Source of the DNA: Chryseobacterium sp.
GTDB taxonomy: Bacteria; Bacteroidota; Bacteroidia; Flavobacteriales; Weeksellaceae
Assembly (NCBI GenBank): GCA_018260475.1
Contig: JAGLBA010000015.1
Span: 1 to 57,514, forward strand
Direction of reading: 5' to 3'
Length of the DNA: 57,514 nt
The notes beneath the pieces are model-generated. The model ran no database searches, had not been told where the DNA came from, and saw only the letters and a list, made by a program, of their open reading frames with translations. Below are positions 7,381 to 16,159 of the stretch, one piece after another. A program made the position numbers and the translations under genes. Within the stretch, counting starts at the first letter, position 1; each line of letters begins with the position of its first letter.

Positions 7381-10300
7381 TTAACGAAAACTGCCACTAA
7401 TGCGCTCCAATACTTGATTCACGGTATGCACACTTTGTACATTTTCCTTACGCATCATCAGTTGGCTGCCTTCGTTGGTGTGTTTTTCCTTTAAAACTGC
7501 CTCAGTTGGATTTTGAGTTAGGTAGTTGATGATGTGTCTGAATTTATCGCTTTGATAAAATTTATCCTGTGCATTCGACGGGAAGTAGCCCAGGAACACG
7601 CCATTTTTCACGACAATTTTTTCAAACCCAATATCTGCGCCCATCCATTTTAATTCTACCGATTTCAATAGATTTTTCGCCTCTTCTGGTAATTTCCCAA
7701 AACGGTCAGCGAGGTCCTTTTCAAATTTCTCCAAGGCCGTATTATCTTCAATTTCAGCAAGTTTTTGGTAAAGCGAGAGGCGTTCCTCAATACTTGAAAC
7801 ATAAAAATCCGGCAACATCAGTTCCAAATCTGTATCTATATTGACTTCCTTGTTGGATCGGAAGAGTTTTTTGCGGTCATCTTCATTGGCAAAAAGCTCG
7901 TTAAATTCTTCGTCGCTCTGTAGTTCTTCCAGCGCCTCCTGCATGATTTTTTGGTAAGTATCAAAGCCCATTTCGTTGATAAATCCGCTCTGTTCGCCCC
8001 CCAAAAGATCCCCTGCGCCACGGATTTCCAAGTCCTTCATCGCGATTTGGAAACCGCTTCCCAAATCTGAAAACTGCTCAATCGCTTCGAGGCGTTTGCG
8101 AGCATCGGGCGTTATCATATCGAACGGTGGCGTAATAAGGTAGCAGAAAGCTTTTCGGTTGCTACGCCCTACGCGGCCACGCATTTGGTGGATATCCGCC
8201 ATCCCGAAACGCTGCGCATCATTTATGAAAATCGTATTCGCATTCGGAACATCCACGCCGCTTTCCACAATCGTGGTCGAAACGAGGACATCGTATTTCC
8301 CTTCCATAAAATCCAGAACATTGGCTTCCAACTGTTTGCCATCCATTTGCCCGTGCCCGGTAATCACGCGCGCATCCGGAACGAGGCGCTGAATCAACCC
8401 TGCTATGTCTTTTAGATTTTCAACTCTATTATTAATGAAATACACCTGTCCGTCCCGTTGAATTTCATATGAGATTGCGTCTCTAATGATTTCTTCATTA
8501 AAACTAATTATTTGTGTATCAATAGGTTGCCTGTTTGGCGGCGGTGTTTTGATGACGCTTAGATCCCGTGCTGCCATCAGTGAAAATTGCAGCGTCCTTG
8601 GGATCGGTGTTGCGGTAAGAGTAAGCGTATCGATGTCGTTTTTTAAGGTCTTTAGTTTATCCTTAACAGAAACCCCGAACTTATGTTCTTCATCGATAAT
8701 CAACAAACCTAAATCCTTGAATTTCACCGAAGGGCTCACTAATTGGTGCGTCCCAATCACGATATCCACCTTCCCTTCTGCCAAACCTTTCAGCGTTTCG
8801 GCTTTTTGTTTCGCCGTTCGGAAACGGTTGAGGTAAGAAATATTCACCGGAAAATCCTTCAATCTTTCCTTGAAACTTCGGTAATGCTGGAACGCCAAAA
8901 TCGTGGTCGGAACAAGGATGGCAACCTGCTTCCCGTCGGTAGCCGCTTTAAAAGCCGCACGAACTGCGATTTCCGTTTTCCCAAACCCTACATCCCCACA
9001 GATCAGGCGGTCCATCACGGTATCATTTTCCATGTCGCGCTTCACATCCACCGTTGCTTTTTCTTGGTCGGGCGTATCTTCATATAGGAAACTCGCTTCC
9101 AGTTCGTTTTGCAGGTATGAATCCGGCGCAAAGGCAAATCCTTTGGCTGTTTTCCGTTTTGCGTAGAGTTTTATCAGGTCGAAGGCGATCTGTTTTACCT
9201 TTGCTTTTGTTTTTTGTTTTAAAGATTTCCAGGCGGGCGAACCGAGTTTGGAAAGCACGATTTCGCGGCCATCAGGACCGTTATATTTGGAAATTTTATG
9301 CAGAGAATGGATAGAAACATACAGCAAATCATTGTTTTTGTAGGTAAGTTTGAAACATTCCTGCACTTTTCCATTATTGTTCACCTTTACCAGCCCCATG
9401 AATTTTCCGATGCCGTGGTCGATATGTGTAATGTAGTCGCCCACTTTCATTTGCATTAAATCCTTCAGCGTCAATTGTTCAGATTTTGCGAAGCCATTTT
9501 TGGCTTTGTATCTTTGATAGCGGTCGAAAATCTGGTGATCAGTGTAAACCGAAATTTTTAGTTCAGGATCCACAAACCCTTCGTGAAGTTCGGAAGTAAA
9601 GTGTTCTGCCCAGTCTTTACCGTGACCATCACCGAAGGCGAGCGGTGCAATATCATATAGAATAGACTCAAGTCTTTCCTTCTGCTTTTCGGTGGAAAAG
9701 GATATCCAAATCGTGTAGCCATCATTTTTTTTGGTTTGAAGGTCTTCTGCCAACAACTCGAAATTTTTATGGAAAGCAGGCTGCGCGGTTTGGTTGAATT
9801 TAATTTGGAACGCGTCCAGTCCCTTCAGCTTTACACTTGAAAAATCGACGGTTTTAAATTTTTTAAAGCCATCTAAAAGTTGGGAATCCGAGAGGAATAA
9901 TTCACTCGGCGCGTTGTGTTTGATTTCTTTGCTAAGTTTTTCAAAATTCTCTTCTGCCTTTTCATAGAATTTTTTTAAGATATTAAACCCTGAAAAAGCA
10001 TTTTTGGAAACAATAATCAAATCTTTTGGGGCAAGATCCAACAACGGAACCTTTGTGCCTTCCACAGAGAAATTCATATTGGAAACCAATTGAAATTCAG
10101 TAATTTTCTCTTTTGAAAGTTGAGATTCTATATCAAAAGTTTTAATGCTTTCCACCTCGTTTCCGAAGAAAGTAATGCGGTACGGTTCTTCATTTGAAAA
10201 CGAAAAAACATCCACAATACCGCCTCTTACAGAGAATTCTCCGGGTTCAGAGACAAAATCCGAGTGGCGGAAATTGTAGTGGTTCAGGAGTTCATCTACA

Positions 10301-10773
10301 AAATCGAAATCCAAAGAATCACCTGTTTTTATGGTATGAGAAATCGCCTTGAAGTCTTCTTTTTTCAAAACCTTTTCGCCCAAAGCAGCGAACGGCGCCA
10401 CCATCACACGCGGAAGTTTGTCATTGTGCAAACGATTAAGAACCTCGGTTCGCAGCACCAAATTGGCATTTTGTGTTTTCTCGGTTTCGTAAGGATCCAG
10501 ATGCGTTGGTGGAAAATACAGCACCTTATCCTTACCGAGCATATCTTCCATTTCGGTGGTCATGTAGAGCGCCTCTTCCTTATCATCGGTGAGGAACAAC
10601 ACGGTTTTATTTTTCACCAAAAATAATTCGGCCACAAAAACCGACGGCGCCGATCCCGCAAAACCCTTTACAGAAATGTGTTGGTGGGAATGAAGTGCAC
10701 TGAATATCTCCTGTCCGAACTCTTTCTTGAGTAGCCCGGGAAGAAAGTTATTTTGTATGGAACTGAGTGTCAT
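7381..10773 (-). CDS. mfd: Transcription-repair coupling factor Mfd
   Basis: Releases RNA polymerase stalled at DNA lesions and recruits UvrA. The 1130-residue protein has the complete family architecture: UvrB-like N-terminal domains (about 1-340), the RNA polymerase interaction domain (around 430-510, GDYITHIDHGIGKFMGL), RecG-like helicase motors with Walker A GDVGFGKTEIAVRAAF and DEEH box (IIDEEHKFGV), the TRG motif region, and the C-terminal TRCF domain (LPDFYVSSIEERLSLYQKL). Length is close to the 1148 residues of the E. coli protein. A long upstream spacer (10774-11207) has no obvious gene. Confidence 0.97.
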   Translation of the reverse strand: MTLSSIQNNFLPGLLKKEFGQEIFSALHSHQHISVKGFAGSAPSVFVAELFLVKNKTVLFLTDDKEEALYMTTEMEDMLGKDKVLYFPPTHLDPYETEKTQNANLVLRTEVLNRLHNDKLPRVMVAPFAALGEKVLKKEDFKAISHTIKTGDSLDFDFVDELLNHYNFRHSDFVSEPGEFSVRGGIVDVFSFSNEEPYRITFFGNEVESIKTFDIESQLSKEKITEFQLVSNMNFSVEGTKVPLLDLAPKDLIIVSKNAFSGFNILKKFYEKAEENFEKLSKEIKHNAPSELFLSDSQLLDGFKKFKTVDFSSVKLKGLDAFQIKFNQTAQPAFHKNFELLAEDLQTKKNDGYTIWISFSTEKQKERLESILYDIAPLAFGDGHGKDWAEHFTSELHEGFVDPELKISVYTDHQIFDRYQRYKAKNGFAKSEQLTLKDLMQMKVGDYITHIDHGIGKFMGLVKVNNNGKVQECFKLTYKNNDLLYVSIHSLHKISKYNGPDGREIVLSKLGSPAWKSLKQKTKAKVKQIAFDLIKLYAKRKTAKGFAFAPDSYLQNELEASFLYEDTPDQEKATVDVKRDMENDTVMDRLICGDVGFGKTEIAVRAAFKAATDGKQVAILVPTTILAFQHYRSFKERLKDFPVNISYLNRFRTAKQKAETLKGLAEGKVDIVIGTHQLVSPSVKFKDLGLLIIDEEHKFGVSVKDKLKTLKNDIDTLTLTATPIPRTLQFSLMAARDLSVIKTPPPNRQPIDTQIISFNEEIIRDAISYEIQRDGQVYFINNRVENLKDIAGLIQRLVPDARVITGHGQMDGKQLEANVLDFMEGKYDVLVSTTIVESGVDVPNANTIFINDAQRFGMADIHQMRGRVGRSNRKAFCYLITPPFDMITPDARKRLEAIEQFSDLGSGFQIAMKDLEIRGAGDLLGGEQSGFINEMGFDTYQKIMQEALEELQSDEEFNELFANEDDRKKLFRSNKEVNIDTDLELMLPDFYVSSIEERLSLYQKLAEIEDNTALEKFEKDLADRFGKLPEEAKNLLKSVELKWMGADIGFEKIVVKNGVFLGYFPSNAQDKFYQSDKFRHIINYLTQNPTEAVLKEKHTNEGSQLMMRKENVQSVHTVNQVLERISGSFR

Positions 10774-11207
10774 TTAAAATTATTTTTGGAGCGAGGATTT
10801 CTCACTCTCTAGCTTTGTATTTTTCTAAAATTGAACGCGGAGATCATCGGGTTTCTATTATTGTAACCAGTATCTCAGAGGCGCCCCGCTTACTAAAGAA
10901 TCAATTATTAATCATTGAACCTTCGAACTTCTTAACAGTGGACGCAAGAAGTAAGAGAGCCTATGCTTTACTTGGAGAGCGTTTATCTTTAAATATCTTA
11001 ACCTCTAAACCAAACGCCAAACGCGATTTCGCGTATGTACCCGGAATCGTTTCGAGTGCAAAGATAGGCAATTTAAAATCTGTCTCTTACAGGAAGGTTT
11101 CACACTTTATCTACAAATTCATAAATTTTAGTTAAAATTTTAAAAATGATATTTTATATTCCTAAACTCATTAACTTTACATTATAAAATTTTTAAAAAT
11201 TCAGACA
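10774..11207. other. 434-base spacer upstream of mfd with a minus-strand -7 element
   Basis: No recognisable gene. A plus-strand frame of 122 codons (10767-11135) overlaps the mfd start and has no family resemblance or good start context. On the minus strand TATCTTTG lies at 11066-11059, which would give mfd a leader of about 280 bases or drive a small RNA; no -33 TTG is evident. A 14-base dyad, ACGCGA-TT-TCGCGT, lies near 11020-11033 within that leader. The purpose is unknown. Confidence 0.45.
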
Positions 11208-11489
11208 ATGAAAAAATTATTAGCAGCCCTTACCCTCGCATTCGGATTGAGCTTTGGTACGGCTCAAAGCACTCGTCCAGCAACTCCTTCCCAAACAGCT
11301 CCAACTGCACACACCAGCACTGTGAAAACCGCTCCAGGCAAAACCGCCGTTGTGAAAACAAGTACTGTAAAAGCGGCACCTGCTGGCGTAAAACTAAAAG
11401 CAGACGGGACACCGGACAAACGATATAAAGAAGCCAAAAAACTAAAAAAAGACGGTACGCCAGACAAAAGATACAAAACCACTAATTAA
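11208..11489 (+). CDS. Small secreted basic protein with DGTPDKRYK repeats
   Basis: A 93-residue product with a clear signal peptide (MKKLLAALTLAFGLSFGTAQ). The mature part is a Thr/Ala/Lys-rich linker (about 21-65) followed by two copies of a basic motif, LKADGTPDKRYKEAKK and LKKDGTPDKRYK. Such short lysine-rich repeat proteins are common in Flavobacteriia and have no known role; binding to nucleic acid or acidic glycans is only a guess. A strong terminator follows, so this is a single-gene unit. Confidence 0.75.
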   Translation: MKKLLAALTLAFGLSFGTAQSTRPATPSQTAPTAHTSTVKTAPGKTAVVKTSTVKAAPAGVKLKADGTPDKRYKEAKKLKKDGTPDKRYKTTN

Positions 11490-11512
11490 ATTTCTTTTTT
11501 AGATTTTTCAAA

Positions 11513-11543
11513 AGCACATCTGCTTCGGCAGGTGTGTTTTTAT
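11513..11543 (+). terminator. Rho-independent terminator
   Basis: CACATCTGC (11515-11523) pairs with GCAGGTGTG (11528-11536) around a TTCG tetraloop and is followed by a T-rich run. It ends the small secreted repeat protein. Confidence 0.9.
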
Positions 11544-11579
11544 TTAACCGAAACAGGTAGCATAAACTTTAATTTGTTT

Positions 11580-11587
11580 TAAATTTG
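11580..11587 (+). promoter_or_regulatory. -7 element of the GH3 gene
   Basis: TAAATTTG matches TAnnTTTG and ends only 4 bases before the ATG at 11592, so the transcript would be leaderless or nearly so. No clear -33 TTG at the right distance. Confidence 0.4.
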
Positions 11588-11591
11588 CCTT

Positions 11592-13094
11592 ATGCTGAAT
11601 TTCATTAAGAAAAAAATGGCTTTAGTCTGGGCAAAAAAACATGTCCGCGAAGCTGAAAAATATAAACAAAATGCGCACCAAGATCAGGAAGCACTGCTTT
11701 TGTCTTTGGTAAAAACCGCCGAGAAAACACTCTTCGGTATAGCGCATAGCTTTGACGAAATAAACTCGGTGGAGGACTATCAAAAGCGTGTCCCCATAAA
11801 TGATTATGAAGATTTAAAACACTATATCGAAAAAGTAAAACACGGAGACCGACATATTCTTTGGCCGGAAACGCCTCTTTATTTTGCCAAAACTTCTGGC
11901 ACGACTTCTGGCGCAAAATACATCCCGATTTCCAAGGAAGGTATGCCTTACCAAACAGGGGCGGCGCAAAGCGCACTTTTACATTACATTGCGCATAAAA
12001 ACAATGCCGATTTCGTTACCGGGAAAATGATTTTCCTGCAAGGCAGCCCGCAGCTCGATGAAATTAACGGGATCAAAACCGGTCGCCTCTCTGGAATCGT
12101 GGCACACCATATCCCAAGTTATCTTCAGAAAAATAGACTCCCAAGCCTGAAAACCAACCTGATAGAAGATTGGGAAATGAAGGTGAACCAAATTGTAAAG
12201 GAGACCGAAAAAGAAAATATGACTCTGATTTCCGGCATCCCGCCATGGCTGATTATGTATTTTGAAAAATTGATCGCCCGCAACGGGAAAAAAATCACGC
12301 AACTTTTCCCAAATCTGCAACTCATCATCACAGGTGGTGTAAACTACGAACCTTACCGCGCAAAAATGGAGGAACTTTTGGGCGGAAAAGTAGATATATT
12401 GCAAACCTTTCCAGCAAGCGAAGGCTTTTTTGCATTTCAAGACGATCATACTAAAGACGGTCTTCAATTACTAACCAATCACGGTATTTTTTATGAATTT
12501 GTGCCGCTGGAACAATTTGGAAAACCCGATGCTAAGCGATTAACATTAAAGGAGATAGAACTTCACAAAGATTATGCGATGATCCTCACCACCAACTCTG
12601 GTTTGTGGGCGTATTCCATTGGCGATGTGGTTCGTTTTATTTCGAAAAAACCGTACAGAATATTGGTTTCTGGGCGAACCAAACATTTTACTTCCGCTTT
12701 TGGCGAGCATGTGATCGCCTACGAAGTAGAAGAAGCCATGAAGGTAACGGTGGCGCAATTTCCGGCGCAGATTACCGAGTTCCACCTCGCACCCCAAGTA
12801 AACCCCGCAGAAGGACTGCCTTACCACGAGTGGTTTATAGAATTCGAAAAAGAGCCTGAAGATTTAGAAAAATTCAGACAAAATCTGGATTTGGAATTGC
12901 GCAAACGAAATGTGTATTACGATGACCTCATCACAGGAAACATTTTGCAACCGCTCATTATTTCAAAACTAAGAAAAGAAGCCTTCCAAGAGTATGCGAA
13001 ATCCGAAGGTAAACTCGGCGGTCAAAACAAAATTCCACGATTGGCCAATGACAGAAAGATAGGGGATTTCTTGGAAAAACTGAAAGATAAATAA
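11592..13094 (+). CDS. GH3-family acyl-adenylate/amide synthetase
   Basis: A 500-residue member of the GH3 family (PF03321), known in plants for ATP-dependent conjugation of amino acids to auxin and jasmonate. Visible features are the ATP/AMP loop FAKTSGTTSGAKYIPIS (about residues 97-113), the TFPASEGFFAFQ motif corresponding to the YGASE adenylate site, the YSIGDVVRF element and a C-terminal cap from about 370. It belongs to the ANL adenylate-forming fold. Bacteroidota carry GH3 homologues widely, but their acyl substrates and amine acceptors are not established. No biosynthetic partners adjoin it. Confidence 0.9.
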   Translation: MLNFIKKKMALVWAKKHVREAEKYKQNAHQDQEALLLSLVKTAEKTLFGIAHSFDEINSVEDYQKRVPINDYEDLKHYIEKVKHGDRHILWPETPLYFAKTSGTTSGAKYIPISKEGMPYQTGAAQSALLHYIAHKNNADFVTGKMIFLQGSPQLDEINGIKTGRLSGIVAHHIPSYLQKNRLPSLKTNLIEDWEMKVNQIVKETEKENMTLISGIPPWLIMYFEKLIARNGKKITQLFPNLQLIITGGVNYEPYRAKMEELLGGKVDILQTFPASEGFFAFQDDHTKDGLQLLTNHGIFYEFVPLEQFGKPDAKRLTLKEIELHKDYAMILTTNSGLWAYSIGDVVRFISKKPYRILVSGRTKHFTSAFGEHVIAYEVEEAMKVTVAQFPAQITEFHLAPQVNPAEGLPYHEWFIEFEKEPEDLEKFRQNLDLELRKRNVYYDDLITGNILQPLIISKLRKEAFQEYAKSEGKLGGQNKIPRLANDRKIGDFLEKLKDK

Positions 13095-13155
13095 TTTTAG
13101 GTTTTTACATTAACCACAGAAAGTAAAGTTTGGAACAAATTAAATCAAAAAACTA

Positions 13156-13186
13156 TTTGATTTGTTGTGAATTTGTAGTAGTTTTG
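13156..13186 (+). promoter_or_regulatory. Flavobacterial promoter of the T9SS cargo gene
   Basis: TTTG at 13156-13159 and TAGTTTTG at 13179-13186 are 19 bases apart. The start codon is at 13217, leaving a leader of roughly 25 bases. Confidence 0.6.
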
Positions 13187-13216
13187 AATTAATCATTAAT
13201 TAAAAGAAATTTACAT

Positions 13217-14185
13217 ATGCGAAACTGTTATTTTTTTAAAAAAGCATTCTCCCTTATGGCACTTGCCTCCGTTATGGCATTTGGACAGATGACAAGGGTA
13301 ACTTCTAAGCTACCGTTAAAAAAATCTGTACACATGAAAAAAGCCGCCACCCCACTTTTTGCACAAAATCCAAATGGACAATCGGGAGGAGCAGATTTTG
13401 TGTTTTCAGATGGGAGAGGATTCTATTCTGCAGATGATTTTTCATTAGCTACAACCTCAGAAGTGAAAAACATGGAATTCATTGGATACCAAATGGAGGA
13501 TAACCTGATTGCCCTTTGCAAAGGAGCCGTACTCTATGTTTATGAAGATGCCAACGGTCTGCCTGCTGGCATCCCGGGCAAATCTGGCACGCCTGTATTT
13601 TCTTTGGATTTAACTGAAAAGGATTCAAAATTTTCAATGGAAAAATTAGATACAAATATCTATAGTTTCTTATTGAACACGACCGGATTCACGGCTCAAG
13701 CCGGCAAAAAGTATTGGATTGTGTTTGCACCAAAACTAAACACCACAGACCCAGAAAATTATGAGGAGATGTGGAACTGGTTTTTCAGCCCGGACAATCA
13801 CCTCGCGGAATCGCAGTTTGTAGATCCTCAAGATATTTTCCAGGCAGGAATCAGCAACTGGCTTTCCTATTATTTGGTCTATTCAGACGATTTAGGGACA
13901 GATGCGAAATCTCTTTCGTTTGCGCTTTATGACACCAACTACTTGGCTACCAATGAGTCTTCGGCAGGAGAAGACATCTCTATTTTTCCAAATCCTGCAA
14001 CTGAGGAATTCCACATCAATGCAAAAAATATTGCAAGAAGCGAGGTTTACGACACGACAGGGAAATTAATCCTATCATCCCCAGCGCAAACCGTAAATAT
14101 TTCTGCATTGCCAAAGGGAATGTACCATGTGAAAATCAAAATGAAGGACGGTAGCCAAGCAATGAAAAAGCTGTTGAAAAAATAA
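13217..14185 (+). CDS. Secreted protein with T9SS type A sorting domain
   Basis: A 322-residue secreted protein. It has a signal peptide (FSLMALASVMAFGQ), a beta-rich middle domain of unrecognised family (about 45-245), and a type A sorting tail at 255-322: ISIFPNPATEEFHIN, then VYDTTGKLI, then LPKGMYHVKI and a lysine-rich end. This tail directs export through the outer membrane by the type IX secretion system and is then usually cleaved. The middle domain does not show a catalytic motif that I recognise; an adhesin-like or sugar-binding role is possible. Confidence 0.88.
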   Translation: MRNCYFFKKAFSLMALASVMAFGQMTRVTSKLPLKKSVHMKKAATPLFAQNPNGQSGGADFVFSDGRGFYSADDFSLATTSEVKNMEFIGYQMEDNLIALCKGAVLYVYEDANGLPAGIPGKSGTPVFSLDLTEKDSKFSMEKLDTNIYSFLLNTTGFTAQAGKKYWIVFAPKLNTTDPENYEEMWNWFFSPDNHLAESQFVDPQDIFQAGISNWLSYYLVYSDDLGTDAKSLSFALYDTNYLATNESSAGEDISIFPNPATEEFHINAKNIARSEVYDTTGKLILSSPAQTVNISALPKGMYHVKIKMKDGSQAMKKLLKK

Positions 14186-14248
14186 ATCGGCAATAGTCTG
14201 AGTAAATTTAGCCTCTGATTTTTGCTGTAAAATCCCTTATTTTGCAGA

Positions 14249-15484
14249 ATGATTTCATTGACGCCGCTAAAAACCTTAGAAAACACAGAATTTAGAAATC
14301 TGCTCTCCGGGAGATTTTTTTTAATCATTGCCTTCAGGATGCTCGCCACGCTCCTCGGCTGGTGGGTATACCAACTGACCAAAGACCCGCTCGCCATAGG
14401 CTTTATAGGGCTTTCGGAGGTCATTCCGGCGGTTTCTACGGCTTTGTACGCGGGCCATGTCATTGATATGAATGAGAAGAAAAAAATGCTCCTCATCTGC
14501 AATTACGCTTATATTTTCCTTATCGGTTTACTTCTTATTCCCGCTTTTTTGGGCGGGCAGATGTCGCTTTCCGGTCGGCAGACCACCTATTTCATTTACG
14601 GGATTATATTTTGCACTGGTATCGCGCGGGCATTCATCGGACCCATCTTGCCATCCATGATTCCGAATATCGTATCCAAAGAAGAACTTCCAAACGCCAT
14701 CACGCTGAACCAGGCGACCTTCCTCACGGCATCCGTGTGCGGCCATGCGTTGGGTGGGTTTTTGATCGGACTTATTACCGTAAAGTTCACACTTTTAGTT
14801 GTGCTTGGCTGTATGTTCGTCGCATCGCTATTCTTTTGGAGTCTGAGGAAGCAGCAATCTGTGCAGGAAAACCGCCATTTGGAGGTCTGGGAGAGCATGC
14901 GCGAGGGCATCGCCTACATTTTCAACACCAAAGAAATTTTGGGCGCGTTGTGCTTGGATATGTTTGCGGTGCTTTTCGGGGGCGCGGTGGCCATGATTCC
15001 CGTTTTTGCGAGTGACATTTTGAAGGTTGGTGCCGAAGGTTTCGGGCTGCTGAATGCCGCATCGGATATCGGTTCCATGTGCATTATCGTGCTGCTATCA
15101 TTCATCCCGTTAAGGAAAAATCAAGGCAAAATCCTCTTGGCTACGGTCGCTGGATTTGGGCTGTGCATAATCGGTTTCGGGTTGTCGCAGATGTATTGGC
15201 TCTCGTTTGGCTTCCTTATGATGAGCGGCATGCTGGATGGCATTTCCGTAGTGATTCGCGGCACGATTGTCCAACTGAAAACGCCGGATCACATCCGCGG
15301 GCGCGTGCTCTCCGTGAACTCTATTTTCATCATGTCCAGTAACGAGATGGGGCAGTTCGAGAGTGGTGTAGCGGCGAAACTTATGGGCGTGGTGCGCTCC
15401 GTAGTTTTTGGCGGCACCATGACGGTTCTCATTGCTCTTTTAGTAGGACGCACCGTCCCAAAATTGCGGAAAATGGAATACTAG
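14249..15484 (+). CDS. MFS transporter (EntS-like)
   Basis: A 411-residue inner-membrane protein with about 12 transmembrane segments, of the MFS_3/EntS-like branch of the major facilitator superfamily, often exporters of siderophores or drugs. Diagnostic stretches include LLGWWVYQLTKDPLAIGFIGL near the N-terminus, the GHVIDMNEKKKML loop corresponding to the MFS motif between helices 2 and 3, and the later GLLNAASDIGSM and IRGTIVQLKTPDHIRGRVLS segments. There is no siderophore gene near it, so the substrate is open. Confidence 0.9.
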   Translation: MISLTPLKTLENTEFRNLLSGRFFLIIAFRMLATLLGWWVYQLTKDPLAIGFIGLSEVIPAVSTALYAGHVIDMNEKKKMLLICNYAYIFLIGLLLIPAFLGGQMSLSGRQTTYFIYGIIFCTGIARAFIGPILPSMIPNIVSKEELPNAITLNQATFLTASVCGHALGGFLIGLITVKFTLLVVLGCMFVASLFFWSLRKQQSVQENRHLEVWESMREGIAYIFNTKEILGALCLDMFAVLFGGAVAMIPVFASDILKVGAEGFGLLNAASDIGSMCIIVLLSFIPLRKNQGKILLATVAGFGLCIIGFGLSQMYWLSFGFLMMSGMLDGISVVIRGTIVQLKTPDHIRGRVLSVNSIFIMSSNEMGQFESGVAAKLMGVVRSVVFGGTMTVLIALLVGRTVPKLRKMEY

Positions 15485-15602
15485 TTTGGTTGATGGTGGT
15501 TAGGTACTGATACATTGTGTATCGTAATCGTATCAGAATTAAATAAAGTAAAAACTCGAAATTTTCTTCCAAAGACCAGTCAGCCAACAAGCAAAAATGT
15601 TT

Positions 15603-15712
15603 GGGCGTGCCCCTTTGGGTCGGGCTGTTCAGGGCTCCGCTTCGCTCCGGTGCTTTGCACTGCTCCCTGCGGTCGCACCCTTACCATCCCTCACGCGGTG
15701 GGTGTGGAAAAT
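15603..15712. repeat. GC-rich interspersed intergenic element (flavobacterial REP-like)
   Basis: A GC-rich block inside an AT-rich spacer (15485-16159). It begins with GCGTGCCCCTTTGGGTCGGG, has short dyads in the middle (GCTCCGCTTCGCTCCGG-like) and ends with TTACCATCCCTCACGC. Similar blocks recur between genes in many Bacteroidota genomes. A related block is at 26098-26230. The rest of the spacer, 15713-16001, shows no gene; an open frame at 15515-15931 runs through the element and is judged spurious. Confidence 0.6.
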
Positions 15713-16000
15713 TATCTGCAGGATAACCATAATTTTTATTTTGGTCAAACAGAATCTAGGCAACGGAGCGTGATACTCATAACAATGAAATTGTTAAAAC
15801 CCATTGAAAGTTATTGTGATTTCAAAAAAAGTTTAGATAAAACTTTTAATCTCGTAATTATCCTATCTTCTTTTCAAAGATCTACAAATTATCTATCACT
15901 CCAAAGCGAAAATAATATATTCATAGATTAGATTTAGGAGTTTTTGAAGGGAATATTATATACCTCAATATTCTATATCATATACCTTTTTATACATTAA

Positions 16001-16029
16001 TTTGTTTTGCGCTTTTTTTGTTAGATTTG
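16001..16029 (+). promoter_or_regulatory. Promoter of the GTPase/retropepsin operon
   Basis: TTTG at 16001-16004 and TAGATTTG at 16022-16029 are separated by 17 bases. Transcription should begin near 16036, just before a 35-codon small ORF and about 125 bases before the first large gene. Confidence 0.65.
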
Positions 16030-16041
16030 TAATATGCGAGT

Positions 16042-16149
16042 ATGTCGAAAAAATATAATTACCTTCGTCCAGCATGCAAAAATTGTAATGATAATGCATG
16101 TAGTCTCCTAAATAGAATAAAAAGAGAAGCAGAAATTAATAAATTTTAA
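16042..16149 (+). CDS. Candidate 35-aa cysteine-containing small protein
   Basis: An ATG-initiated frame of 35 codons directly after the operon promoter, ending with TAA 10 bases before the next gene. The product starts MSKKYNYLRPACKNCNDN and holds three cysteines (Cys12, Cys15, Cys20), a CxxC-x4-C arrangement that could bind a metal, followed by a basic helix (LLNRIKREAEINK). No family is recognised. It may be a real small protein, or a leader ORF that couples translation to the next gene. Confidence 0.4.
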   Translation: MSKKYNYLRPACKNCNDNACSLLNRIKREAEINKF

Positions 16150-16159
16150 AATATAATAT

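Noticed and set aside
10767-11135. A 122-codon plus-strand frame upstream of mfd
   Set aside because: It overlaps the mfd start, shows no known fold and no promoter in its own direction.
15515-15931. A 138-codon plus-strand frame
   Set aside because: It runs through the GC-rich repeat, has no family resemblance and no good start context, so it is treated as chance.
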